Assembly: GCA_017620615.1 (NCBI GenBank)
Contig: JAGAUW010000006.1
Coordinates: forward strand, 93,097 to 157,096
Direction of reading: 5' to 3'
Origin: Clostridia bacterium
GTDB taxonomy: Bacteria > Bacillota > Clostridia > Monoglobales > Monoglobaceae
DNA length: 64,000 nt
Shown: in pieces, positions 8,245-15,961 of the stretch
Numbering within the stretch: position 1 is the stretch's first letter
Layout of the letters: every line of letters begins with the position of its first letter
Position numbers and translations under genes: made by a program
Notes under the pieces: model-generated
Databases searched by the model: none
The model's input: the letters and a program-made list of their open reading frames with translations, nothing else
Told to the model about the DNA's origin: nothing

Positions 8245-8795
8245 TGCGCGAAATTTCACTTCATATTCTTGACATTGTCCAGAATTCAATAGCTGCAAAA
8301 GCCGATGAAATAGGTGTGGATGTCATTGAAGATAGAGAAAAGGATACTCTGACAGTCGTTATCGGTGATAATGGCTGTGGAATGTCAGCGGAATTTCTCA
8401 AAAAGGTTATTGACCCGTTTACTACCAAACGCACCACAAGAAAGGTTGGTCTTGGTATACCTCTTTTCAAGATGGCGGCTGAGAATACCGGCGGAAGCCT
8501 TGAAATTCAGTCCAAAGAGGGTGAGGGAACGGTGGTTACGGCAGTGTTTGGGCTCAGCCATATTGATCGCCAACCTCTTGGGGATATGGCAGGGACAATG
8601 CTCAGCCTTTTTACAGCATATGAGGACATAAGGTTTTTGTACAAACATAAAATCGACGAAAAAAAATTTTTTGTTGATACAAGAGAAATTAAAAATGTGC
8701 TTGGAGATATTTCCTTTCAGGCACCTGAGGTTTATCTGTGGCTTTCTGAATTTTTGAAGGAAGGCGAAGAAGAACTTAATCAAATGGAGGTATAA
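8244..8795 (+). CDS. GHKL ATP-binding protein within the hyd operon
   Basis: A 183-residue protein with a histidine-kinase-type ATPase domain in about residues 1-110: N box HILDIVQNSI, G1 DNGCGM, F-box-like DPFTTKRTTRK, G2 GLGIPLFK. There is no dimerisation/phosphoacceptor domain, so it is not a classical sensor kinase. The C-terminal 70 residues are not recognised. It overlaps hydC by one base and ends two bases before the [2Fe-2S] gene. This ATPase is regularly found between hydC and the small ferredoxin gene in clostridial hyd operons, but its role is not established; regulation or assembly are the likely options. Confidence 0.82.
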   Translation: MREISLHILDIVQNSIAAKADEIGVDVIEDREKDTLTVVIGDNGCGMSAEFLKKVIDPFTTKRTTRKVGLGIPLFKMAAENTGGSLEIQSKEGEGTVVTAVFGLSHIDRQPLGDMAGTMLSLFTAYEDIRFLYKHKIDEKKFFVDTREIKNVLGDISFQAPEVYLWLSEFLKEGEEELNQMEV

Positions 8796-8797
8796 AA

Positions 8798-9163
8798 ATG
8801 AAAAGCTTAGCTGAACTTGAAGCAATAAGAAACAAAGCGAAAGGCTCTGTTAATTTAAGAAAAGACGACAATGCAGTTCGAATCGTTGTTGGTATGGCAA
8901 CCTGCGGAATTGCAGCAGGTGCGAAGCCTGTAATGAACGCTCTTATGGAAGAAGTAGCAAAGAGAAATCTTGACCATGTAGCGGTTACACAAACAGGTTG
9001 TATCGGTGTTTGCCGCTTAGAACCAATCGTTGAAGTTATGGTTCCCGGTGAAGAAAAGGTTACTTATGTAAAGGTTGACCCCAAAAAGGCTGCTGAAATC
9101 ATAAGCGAACATATCGTCAACGGACGCGTTGTTACAAAGTATACAATTGGTGCAGCACAGTAA
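8798..9163 (+). CDS. Thioredoxin-like [2Fe-2S] protein of the hyd operon
   Basis: A 121-residue (2Fe-2S) ferredoxin-like protein found between the small ATPase and hydB in clostridial hydrogenase operons. Cysteines are at about 36 (MATCGIAAG), 68 and 72 (TGCIGVC); the usual fourth ligand position is filled by Ala or Gly, which I recall as normal for this family. A C-terminal segment VKVDPKKAAEIISEHIVNG is shared with the N-terminal domain of HydB. It may be an accessory electron carrier or a structural subunit (sometimes called HydD). It has a clear operon position, two bases after the ATPase. Confidence 0.85.
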   Translation: MKSLAELEAIRNKAKGSVNLRKDDNAVRIVVGMATCGIAAGAKPVMNALMEEVAKRNLDHVAVTQTGCIGVCRLEPIVEVMVPGEEKVTYVKVDPKKAAEIISEHIVNGRVVTKYTIGAAQ

Positions 9164-9213
9164 TTTCTGCTCACTTTAAAACTTGAAAAAACAGAAAGGT
9201 TAGGTGTTAAATT

Positions 9214-11007
9214 ATGGATATGGTCAGAGGTCATATTCTCTGCTGCGGCGGTACCGGTTGTACCTCTTCAGGCTGTGATGCGATCATCAAAGAAATGGAA
9301 GCGCAGCTTGCGGCACATGATTTGGAAAAAGAATTTAAAGTTATAAAGACAGGTTGCTTCGGACTTTGTGCGTTGGGACCTATTATGATTGTATATCCTG
9401 AGGGTGCTTTTTATAGCAGAGTTACTCCTGAGGATGTTAAAGAAATAGTTGAAGAACATCTTGTTAAGGGTAGAGTTGTTAAAAGACTTCTTTATGCTGA
9501 AACTGTTGAAGAAGACAACATCAAGAGCCTTAACGAAGTCGATTTCTACAAAAAACAAAAGAGAATTGCTCTTCGCAACTGTGGTGTTATTAATCCCGAG
9601 GATATAGAGGAATATATCGGCGTTGATGGTTATCAGGCGCTTGGTAAGGTTCTTACTGAAATGACTCCCCAGGAAGTTATTGATGTCATCAAAGACTCAG
9701 GTCTCCGTGGCCGTGGCGGCGGTGGCTTCCCCACAGGTATGAAATGGCAGTTCACTTATAATTCACAGGATGACCAGAAGTATGTTGCATGTAATGCCGA
9801 CGAGGGTGACCCCGGTGCATTTATGGACAGAAGTATCCTCGAGGGTGACCCCCATGCTGTTATTGAAGCTATGGCTATTGCAGGTTATGCAGTAGGTGCA
9901 AATCAGGGTTACATCTATATCCGTGCAGAGTACCCAATTGCTGTTAAGCGTCTTGGTATTGCTATTGCTCAGGCGAGAGAATACGGACTCCTCGGCAAAA
10001 ACATTTTTGAATCAGGCTTTGATTTTGACCTGGAAATTCGTCTTGGTGCAGGTGCGTTTGTATGTGGTGAAGAAACAGCTCTTATCACATCAATTGAAGG
10101 ACACCGCGGTGAACCCCGTCCACGTCCTCCGTTCCCGGCGGTTAAGGGTCTCTGGCAGAAGCCCATACTTCTCAATAACGTTGAGACTTATGCAAATATT
10201 ACACAGATTATCCTGAATGGTGCGGACTGGTTCAAAGAAATCGGTACAGAAAAAAGTAAGGGTACAAAGGTATTTGCTCTTGGTGGAAAGATTAACAACA
10301 CAGGTCTTGTTGAAGTTCCTATGGGTACAACCCTCCGTGAAATCATCGAAGAAATCGGTGGCGGCATCCCGAACGGCAAAAAGTTCAAGGCTGCTCAAAC
10401 TGGTGGTCCTTCAGGTGGATGTATTCCCACACATCTTATTGATACGCCTATCGACTATGATTCACTTATGGCAATCGGTTCAATGATGGGCTCAGGTGGT
10501 CTTATTGTTATGGACGAAGACAACTGTATGGTTGATATTGCGAAATTCTTCCTTGAATTCACAGTTGACGAATCCTGTGGTAAGTGTACACCTTGCCGTG
10601 TTGGTACAAAGAGACTTTACGAAATCTTAGAGAAGATTACATCGGGTAACGGCACAATGGAAGATCTTGACAAGATGGAAGAACTTTGTTACAGCATCAA
10701 GTCAACAGCTCTCTGTGGTCTTGGTCAGACTGCTCCAAACCCTGTTCTCAGTACTCTTAAGTATTTCCGTGACGAGTATGAAGCACACGTTCGCGACAAG
10801 GTTTGTCCTGCCGGCGTATGTAAGAAGCTTGTTAAGTATGAAATTATTGCTGACAAGTGTAAAGGTTGTAGCGCTTGTGCAAGAAAGTGCCCGGTTGGTG
10901 CAATTACCGGCGAAATCAAATCACCTTACACCATCGACCCGGACAAGTGCGTTAAGTGCGGAGTTTGTATGGATACTTGTAAGTTTGGTGCAATTATTAA
11001 GAAATAA
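9214..11007 (+). CDS. hydB: NAD(P)-linked [FeFe]-hydrogenase subunit B (NuoF-like flavoprotein)
   Basis: A 597-residue flavin subunit that binds FMN and NAD(H). N-terminal thioredoxin-like [2Fe-2S] domain with Cys at 10, 11, 16, 48 and 52; NuoF core with the NADH/FMN-binding glycine loop GRGGGGFPTGMKW near 163-175; SLBB-type segment; [4Fe-4S] site ESCGKCTPCRVG near 452; and two C-terminal ferredoxin motifs, CKGCSACARKC near 549 and CVKCGVCMDTC near 579. This domain order is that of HydB in HydABC electron-bifurcating hydrogenases, which couple NADH and reduced ferredoxin to H2. ATG 9214 follows an AAAGG site. Bifurcation is inferred from the family. Confidence 0.93.
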   Translation: MDMVRGHILCCGGTGCTSSGCDAIIKEMEAQLAAHDLEKEFKVIKTGCFGLCALGPIMIVYPEGAFYSRVTPEDVKEIVEEHLVKGRVVKRLLYAETVEEDNIKSLNEVDFYKKQKRIALRNCGVINPEDIEEYIGVDGYQALGKVLTEMTPQEVIDVIKDSGLRGRGGGGFPTGMKWQFTYNSQDDQKYVACNADEGDPGAFMDRSILEGDPHAVIEAMAIAGYAVGANQGYIYIRAEYPIAVKRLGIAIAQAREYGLLGKNIFESGFDFDLEIRLGAGAFVCGEETALITSIEGHRGEPRPRPPFPAVKGLWQKPILLNNVETYANITQIILNGADWFKEIGTEKSKGTKVFALGGKINNTGLVEVPMGTTLREIIEEIGGGIPNGKKFKAAQTGGPSGGCIPTHLIDTPIDYDSLMAIGSMMGSGGLIVMDEDNCMVDIAKFFLEFTVDESCGKCTPCRVGTKRLYEILEKITSGNGTMEDLDKMEELCYSIKSTALCGLGQTAPNPVLSTLKYFRDEYEAHVRDKVCPAGVCKKLVKYEIIADKCKGCSACARKCPVGAITGEIKSPYTIDPDKCVKCGVCMDTCKFGAIIKK

Positions 11008-11028
11008 GGAAAGGGAGCGTGGACTAAA

Positions 11029-12768
11029 ATGGAAATGGTTAATATTAAAATAAACGGTCAGAGCCTTAGTGTTCCAAGTAACTACACTATTTTGGAAGCT
11101 GCCCGCAGTGCAAATATCGAAATACCTACCCTTTGCTATTTAAAGGATGTAAGCAAGACCGGTTCTTGCAGAATGTGTATAGTTGAGGTTGTAGGTGCAA
11201 GAAATCTTCAGGCTGCTTGTGTATATCCTGTATCAGAGGGTATGGAAGTCCTGACAAACACCCAGAAGGTAAGAGATGCAAGAAAGGTTAATCTTGAACT
11301 CTTGCTCTCAAACCACGACCGCAAGTGCTTGACTTGTGCGCGTAATCAGAACTGTGAGCTTCAAAAGCTTTCAGATGAGCTGGGCGTTACAGACATCACA
11401 TATATGGGTGAAAGAAACGAATACGACATCGATGAAGTTTCACCTTCGATCGTAAGAGACAATAACAAGTGTGTTCTCTGTCGTCGTTGTGTTAGTGCTT
11501 GTAAGACAATCCAGACTGTTTCAGTTATTGATGCGACTGAAAGAGGCTTCAAGACAACAATCGCATCACCGTTCAATAAGTCACTTGCAGAAGTTCCTTG
11601 TGTAAACTGCGGTCAGTGTATTGTGGCTTGTCCCACAGGCGCACTTCGTGAAAAGGATAACACGGATGAAGTGTGGGCAGCTATCAATGACCCTGAAAAA
11701 TATGTTGTTGTTCAAACTGCTCCTGCGGTAAGAGTTGGTCTTGGTGAAGAATTCGGTTACGAAATCGGCACTCCTGTTACCGGCAAAATGGCTGCAGCCC
11801 TTAGAAGAATGGGCTTTGACGGCGTATTTGATACAGATACAGGTGCAGACCTTACAATTATGGAGGAAGGAACAGAGTTTATTGAAAGACTTAAGAATGG
11901 CGGTAAGCTCCCGATGATTACATCATGCAGCCCCGGTTGGATTAAGTTCTGTGAACACAACTTCCCTGATTTTCTTGACAATCTTTCAACATGTAAGTCA
12001 CCTCACCAGATGTTTGGTGCAATTCTCAAGACATACTATGCTGAAAAGATGGGCATTGATCCCAAGAAAATGTTTGTGGTTTCCGTTATGCCTTGTGTTG
12101 CTAAGAAGTTTGAATCAGGTCGTCCTGAAATGGAGGTTGGTGGGCTCCGCGATGTTGATGCAGTTATCTCGACACGTGAGCTTGCAAAGATGATAAAGCA
12201 GTCAGGTATCCTTTTCAACAAGCTTCCTGATGAAAAGTTTGATAATCCGTTCGAAGAAGCAAGTGGTGCCGGCGTTATCTTCGGTGCAACAGGCGGTGTT
12301 ATGGAAGCAGCTCTTCGTACTGTTGTTGAAGTTCTTGAAGACAAATCTTTTGATAAGCTTGACTATGAAGCAGTAAGAGGCACCGATGGAATCAAGGAAG
12401 CAACTCTTACAGTTGCAGGTACTGCGGTTAAGGTTGCTGTTGTCAGCGGTCTTGGTAATGCAAGAAAAGTTCTCAATGATGTACGTTCAGGCAAAGCAAA
12501 CTATCACTTTATCGAAGTTATGGCATGCCCCGGCGGCTGTGTAACGGGTGGCGGACAGCCTATCGTTGATTCAAGTGTTCGTATGGATATTGACCTTAAG
12601 GCAAAACGTGCAGCGGGTCTTTATGCAGAAGATGCATCACTTCCCGTTCGTAAGAGCCATGAAAACCCCGATATCAAGCTTCTCTACTCAGAGTTCCTTG
12701 AAAAACCAGGTAGTCACAAATCTCACGAACTCTTGCACACACACTATACTGCAAGACCTAAATTCTAA
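11029..12768 (+). CDS. hydA: [FeFe]-hydrogenase catalytic subunit A (group A3/bifurcating type)
   Basis: A 579-residue catalytic subunit that makes or oxidises H2. It has an N-terminal plant-type [2Fe-2S] domain (CYLKDVSKTGSCRMC), a His-ligated [4Fe-4S] (HDRKCLTCARNQNC), two ferredoxin motifs (CVLCRRCVSAC, CVNCGQCIVAC) and the H-cluster domain. Cys356 (VMPCVAKKFE), Cys500 and Cys504 (ACPGGC) and the GGVMEAALR loop are standard. The first H-cluster motif reads TSCSPGW (Cys300, Ser301) rather than TSCCPGW, so by ungapped alignment to Clostridium pasteurianum CpI the relay cysteine is kept and the cluster ligand is Ser. ATG 11029 follows GGAAAGGGAG. It ends with a strong terminator. No maturases (hydE, F, G) are in the window. 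Confidence 0.94.
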   Translation: MEMVNIKINGQSLSVPSNYTILEAARSANIEIPTLCYLKDVSKTGSCRMCIVEVVGARNLQAACVYPVSEGMEVLTNTQKVRDARKVNLELLLSNHDRKCLTCARNQNCELQKLSDELGVTDITYMGERNEYDIDEVSPSIVRDNNKCVLCRRCVSACKTIQTVSVIDATERGFKTTIASPFNKSLAEVPCVNCGQCIVACPTGALREKDNTDEVWAAINDPEKYVVVQTAPAVRVGLGEEFGYEIGTPVTGKMAAALRRMGFDGVFDTDTGADLTIMEEGTEFIERLKNGGKLPMITSCSPGWIKFCEHNFPDFLDNLSTCKSPHQMFGAILKTYYAEKMGIDPKKMFVVSVMPCVAKKFESGRPEMEVGGLRDVDAVISTRELAKMIKQSGILFNKLPDEKFDNPFEEASGAGVIFGATGGVMEAALRTVVEVLEDKSFDKLDYEAVRGTDGIKEATLTVAGTAVKVAVVSGLGNARKVLNDVRSGKANYHFIEVMACPGGCVTGGGQPIVDSSVRMDIDLKAKRAAGLYAEDASLPVRKSHENPDIKLLYSEFLEKPGSHKSHELLHTHYTARPKF

Positions 12769-12780
12769 GTTTAAAAATCA

Positions 12781-12817
12781 ATCACCGGAGTTCAGATTGA
12801 ATTCCGGTGATTTTTTT
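12781..12817 (+). terminator. Terminator of the hyd operon
   Basis: A 13-bp hairpin (ATCACCGGAGTTC / GAATTCCGGTGAT, one G-U pair, loop AGATT) followed by seven T, starting twelve bases after the hydA stop. Confidence 0.92.
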
Positions 12818-12934
12818 GTGTCGAAAAAAATGTAAAAAAGTTAGACTAAAAGACAAATTTTATAAATTGTTGTGCAATTTGTCATTGTTTTCCAAAAAAA
12901 TAGCAAATTTGGTGTAAAAAATAACTAAAAACTA

Positions 12935-12964
12935 TTGACATCATTCTGGAAGATATGGTATAAT
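12935..12964 (+). promoter_or_regulatory. Promoter for the sugar ABC permease pair
   Basis: TTGACA at 12935-12940 and TATAAT at 12959-12964 with 18 bases between. Transcription would begin near 12971, giving a leader of about 190 bases before the first permease. The 391-base gap 12769-13159 thus holds a terminator, this promoter and a long leader. Confidence 0.85.
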
Positions 12965-13096
12965 TTCTATTAACGTAGGGAAGCTTTGTTTTCCTTTTTG
13001 TGATTTCATTTTTATGGATAGTTATATAATTTTTCGACAGAGTTTTGTGCAGTATAACTATTTTACATATATTAAAAAATAATGTGGCGGTTATCA

Positions 13097-13163
13097 GGCT
13101 CACGATGATTGCGGAAACATTTAAAACTTTAGTGAGCCGGAAAGGTTAATGATTTTTATATGA
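13097..13163 (+). promoter_or_regulatory. Structured leader end with a four-codon ORF overlapping the permease start
   Basis: GGCTCAC (13097-13103) can pair with GTGAGCC (13132-13138). Just after it, AAAGG (13141-13145) precedes ATG 13149, which opens a frame M-I-F-I-stop; its TGA overlaps the permease ATG at 13160 as ATGA. AAAGG is 14 bases from the permease ATG, further than usual, so translation may be handed on from the mini-ORF. The sequence is clear; the role is inference. Confidence 0.4.
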
Positions 13164-14104
13164 AGACTTCGGTTAAACAAGAATTGACACTTAACAGAAA
13201 AAAGTCAATATGGGTTAGGATGGCTTCCCAGTGGCAGCTTTATGTTTTCTTGCTTCCTGCAATAGCTTTTATGGCAATATTCAATTACGGCCCCATGTAT
13301 GGTATTATATTGGCATTTAAAGAATACTTGCCATCACTTGGTATTATGGGTTCTCCTTGGGTGGGTTTTGACCATTTTGAAAGATTTTTCAATCTTCCTA
13401 AGTTCTGGACATATATATGGAACACAATAAAGGTTTCAGCGATTACCACCACTTTATCTTTTCCATTTCCTATTATCCTTGCTATTATGTTGCATCACGT
13501 GAATTGCAAGTGGTACAAAAAGCTGGTTCAGAACTTTACATATTTGCCATATATGCTTTCGATTGTTGTTGTTATTAATATTGCACGAGTTTTCTGTTCA
13601 CCTACAGGTGGTGTGTTCAATATTGTAGGCGGTTGGTTCGGTATGGACCCTGTCAACTTCTTTGGTGAAGATAAATATGTTTTCTGGATTTATTGGCTCA
13701 CAGAGTTGTGGCAAACTCTTGGTTATTCTGCAGTTATTTATTTGGCAGCCCTTTCAGGTGTTGACCAGGAACAGCTTGAAGCAGCAAAAATTGACGGTGC
13801 AAACCAACTCAGAATTATCTGGAGTATTGAAATTCCTGCTATTGCTGATACTATTATCATTCTTTTGATTTTGGCGTTTGGTAGAATTTTCTCTGTTGGT
13901 GCTGATAAGATGCTTCTTATCCAGAACAGTGCAAACCTTGGTGCCTCGGAAGTTCTTTCAACTTATGTATATAAGGTAGGTCTTTTGGATGCTCAGTTTG
14001 GTTTCTCTACTGCTGTTAACTTGTTTAATACCATGATAAATATTATTTGCTTGCTGACGGTTAACTGGATATCAGGCAAAGTCAGTGAAACATCATTGTT
14101 CTAA
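13160..14104 (+). CDS. Carbohydrate ABC transporter permease, LplB type
   Basis: A 314-residue inner-membrane protein of the binding-protein-dependent permease family (MalF/LplB-like), with about six hydrophobic segments beginning at LYVFLLPAIAFMAIF. The ATPase-coupling EAA loop is present (EAAKIDGANQLRIIWSIEIPAI near residue 205). It resembles the first permease of three-gene clostridial systems for polysaccharide-derived sugars, where the binding protein gene is normally adjacent and an MsmX-like ATPase is shared. No binding protein or ATPase gene is present here. The substrate is unknown. Confidence 0.88.
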   Translation: MKTSVKQELTLNRKKSIWVRMASQWQLYVFLLPAIAFMAIFNYGPMYGIILAFKEYLPSLGIMGSPWVGFDHFERFFNLPKFWTYIWNTIKVSAITTTLSFPFPIILAIMLHHVNCKWYKKLVQNFTYLPYMLSIVVVINIARVFCSPTGGVFNIVGGWFGMDPVNFFGEDKYVFWIYWLTELWQTLGYSAVIYLAALSGVDQEQLEAAKIDGANQLRIIWSIEIPAIADTIIILLILAFGRIFSVGADKMLLIQNSANLGASEVLSTYVYKVGLLDAQFGFSTAVNLFNTMINIICLLTVNWISGKVSETSLF

Positions 14105-14119
14105 GGAGGGGATTTAGTT

Positions 14120-15010
14120 ATGAAAATGAAAAGCAGATTTGACAGAAACTTTGATATTATAAACTATACCCTTTTGGGAATATTGCTCTTTATAGTTATG
14201 TATCCACTGTATTTCGTAATTATCGCATCTATCAGTGACCCTAACTATGTAAATGCCGGTAAAACACTTTTGTGGCCCAGAGGTCTTACTTTTGAGGGTT
14301 ATGCGAAAATTCTCGAGTACAAAGAAATTATGATAGGCTACAAAAACTCTATTATTTATACATTTGTGGGCACAATCATTAACCTTGTTGTTCTTATTCC
14401 AGCGTCCTTTGCTCTTTCAAGAAAGGAACTGGTAGGAAGAAGATTCTTTTCTTTAGCTTGTCTCTTTGCTATGTATTTCAGTGGCGGTGTTGTTCCCCTT
14501 TACTTGCTTATCAAAAATATGGGGATGTTTGATACTATCTGGGCTCTTGTTCTCCCTGGTGCATTCAGTATCAACAATATGATTATTTGCCGGAGCTTCT
14601 TTGTGGGCAACGTATCTGAAGAACTTTATGAGTCTGTAAAAATAGATGGTGGCGGTTATATGAGATTTTTCTTCTCTGTAGTGCTTCCGTTGTCAAAGGC
14701 AATAATCGCTGTTATGACTCTTTATCATGCTCTCGGTCACTGGAATGGTTACCTAAGCGTTCTTTATTATATGCGTGACCCAAATAAGTACAATCTTCAG
14801 TTGGTTCTTAAAAATCTTACGGAAAGTATAAGCACAAAGACCCTCGCAACAGAAGGTATGAGTGCAGAATATCTTGCAAGCATGCAGAAACTCAATGAAA
14901 TGGTTAAGTTTTCAACTATTCTCATTGCTGCACTTCCAATGATAATTCTCTATCCGTTTGTACAGAAATATTTCGTAACAGGTGTTATGATTGGTTCTGT
15001 AAAGGGTTAA
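14120..15010 (+). CDS. Carbohydrate ABC transporter permease, YtcP/AraQ type
   Basis: A 296-residue partner permease with six predicted membrane segments. It has the EAA-loop pattern (ELYESVKIDGGGYMRFFFSVVLPL near residue 172) and the characteristic start region DIINYTLLGILLFIVMYPLYFVIIAS. TAAGGAGGGG at about 14104 is a strong ribosome site for ATG 14120. It is cotranscribed with the LplB-type gene 15 bases upstream and the pair should form a heterodimer. The transcript ends at a terminator just downstream, so the operon contains only the two membrane subunits. Confidence 0.88.
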   Translation: MKMKSRFDRNFDIINYTLLGILLFIVMYPLYFVIIASISDPNYVNAGKTLLWPRGLTFEGYAKILEYKEIMIGYKNSIIYTFVGTIINLVVLIPASFALSRKELVGRRFFSLACLFAMYFSGGVVPLYLLIKNMGMFDTIWALVLPGAFSINNMIICRSFFVGNVSEELYESVKIDGGGYMRFFFSVVLPLSKAIIAVMTLYHALGHWNGYLSVLYYMRDPNKYNLQLVLKNLTESISTKTLATEGMSAEYLASMQKLNEMVKFSTILIAALPMIILYPFVQKYFVTGVMIGSVKG

Positions 15011-15056
15011 TTTTCGATTAACATTTTGGGTGCAAATGAAATTTGTTTTATCAAAA

Positions 15057-15088
15057 GATCGAAGCGTACAGGCTTCGGTCTTTTTTTA
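15057..15088 (+). terminator. Terminator after the permease pair
   Basis: GATCGAAGC / GCTTCGGTC stem (one U-G pair) with a short loop, then seven T. It starts 47 bases after the permease stop. Confidence 0.9.
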
Positions 15089-15181
15089 TGCAATAAGAAA
15101 AGTTTGTTGTATCGATGAACGACGGGTATGCGTAACCAAAAAAACATGACTGAATATACTGTAAAAAAGGCGGTGATAAAA

Positions 15182-15352
15182 ATGTTAAGGAAAAAGAGGT
15201 GTTGCAGAAGCCATTCAAACACATGGGCGATTTTTCTTATATCCATAGGTATCGGACTGTTTCTTGCGTATGCAATACCCAGATATCTTCTGATAACATT
15301 ATTGGGTCTGTGCCTGATTTCAACCGGGATTTGCTGCTTGGTAAAAAAATAA
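15182..15352 (+). CDS. Small cysteine-rich membrane protein of the spoVM locus
   Basis: A 56-residue protein with a basic, Cys-containing N-terminus (MLRKKRCCRS) followed by two close hydrophobic segments (AIFLISIGIGLFLAYAI and LLITLLGLCLISTGICCLV) and a lysine end. I do not recognise the family. ATG 15182 is preferred over the in-frame ATG at 15128 because the hydrophobic hairpin follows directly and GGCGGTG precedes it. It lies 17 bases before spoVM, so it is probably in the same transcript and may be a sporulation-time membrane protein; that is inference from position only. Confidence 0.6.
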   Translation: MLRKKRCCRSHSNTWAIFLISIGIGLFLAYAIPRYLLITLLGLCLISTGICCLVKK

Positions 15353-15369
15353 AAGAAAGGAGAATAAAG

Positions 15370-15453
15370 ATGAAAGTTGTAGTAGTCAAAGCACCAAAAT
15401 TTTTGCGAGGGATACTTAAAAGTATATTTAAAATCAAAAGCACAGAGGATTAG
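15370..15453 (+). CDS. spoVM: Stage V sporulation protein M
   Basis: A 27-residue amphipathic peptide with the SpoVM pattern: MK, four hydrophobic residues, Lys7, then Pro9-Lys10-Phe11-Leu12 and Gly14-Ile15, followed by a basic helix. In Bacillus SpoVM recognises the curved forespore membrane and anchors the SpoIVA coat base. Pro9, important for its shallow membrane insertion, is kept; Gly13 of Bacillus is Arg here. AAAGGAG at 15356-15362 precedes ATG 15370. Neighbourhood agrees: spoVM beside rpmB is the Bacillus arrangement too. The gene is below most gene-calling length limits. Confidence 0.85.
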   Translation: MKVVVVKAPKFLRGILKSIFKIKSTED

Positions 15454-15472
15454 TGTTTACATAAATAAAAAA

Positions 15473-15515
15473 AGACCATAGAGGCATTTGCTTCTATGGT
15501 CTCTGGTTTTTTAGG
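15473..15515. terminator. Bidirectional terminator between spoVM and rpmB
   Basis: AGACCATAGA (15473-15482) pairs with TCTATGGTCT (15493-15502). TGGTTTTTT follows on the plus strand and an A-run before the stem gives a U-tract on the minus strand, so it can serve both converging genes. Confidence 0.85.
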
Positions 15516-15524
15516 ATCTTTAAA

Positions 15525-15713
15525 TTATACAGCGCGCTGTACTTTACCTGATCTCAAACATCTTGAACAAGCGTAAACTCTTTTGGGTGTGCCGTCAACA
15601 ACTGCTCTGACCCTTCTGATGTTTGGCTTCCATGTTCTGTTGGAACGACGGTGTGAGTGAGAAACCTTAATTCCAAACTTCAATTCTTTTCCGCAAACTT
15701 CACATTTTGCCAT
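15525..15713 (-). CDS. rpmB: 50S ribosomal protein bL28
   Basis: A 62-residue protein, starting MAKCEVCGKELKFG and ending with CSRCLRSGKVQRAV; the four cysteines in two CxxC pairs mark the zinc-binding (C+) form of bL28. The start is the ATG whose complement is at 15711-15713, with GGAGGT just upstream; the longer frame adds a hydrophobic tail not found in L28. It converges on spoVM and has its own promoter. Confidence 0.97.
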   Translation of the reverse strand: MAKCEVCGKELKFGIKVSHSHRRSNRTWKPNIRRVRAVVDGTPKRVYACSRCLRSGKVQRAV

Positions 15714-15758
15714 TATATATACACCTCCAATTAAAATCATAATCAATCAACTTAAAGT

Positions 15759-15787
15759 ATTATAACAGAATATTTTTACTTTTGCAA
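15759..15787 (-). promoter_or_regulatory. Promoter of rpmB
   Basis: On the minus strand TTGCAA (15782-15787) and TATAAT (15759-15764) are 17 bases apart, about 40 bases before the rpmB start codon. Confidence 0.75.
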
Positions 15788-15961
15788 GGGTTTTTGAAAA
15801 AAAATTAGAAAAAAAGTATAATATTATAACGGAAGGTCTGTTTAAATGATAAATATGTTATAAATGTGTAAAAAAAATATATTATTGTGTAAATCTTTTT
15901 TTTGTATTTTGTTATATACTATATTCAATATTATATTATTGAAATATCAGGAGGATTTATT

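Noticed and set aside
12971..13159. Known riboswitch in the permease leader
   Set aside because: No conserved core of a metabolite riboswitch that I know could be found; only a weak long-range hairpin.
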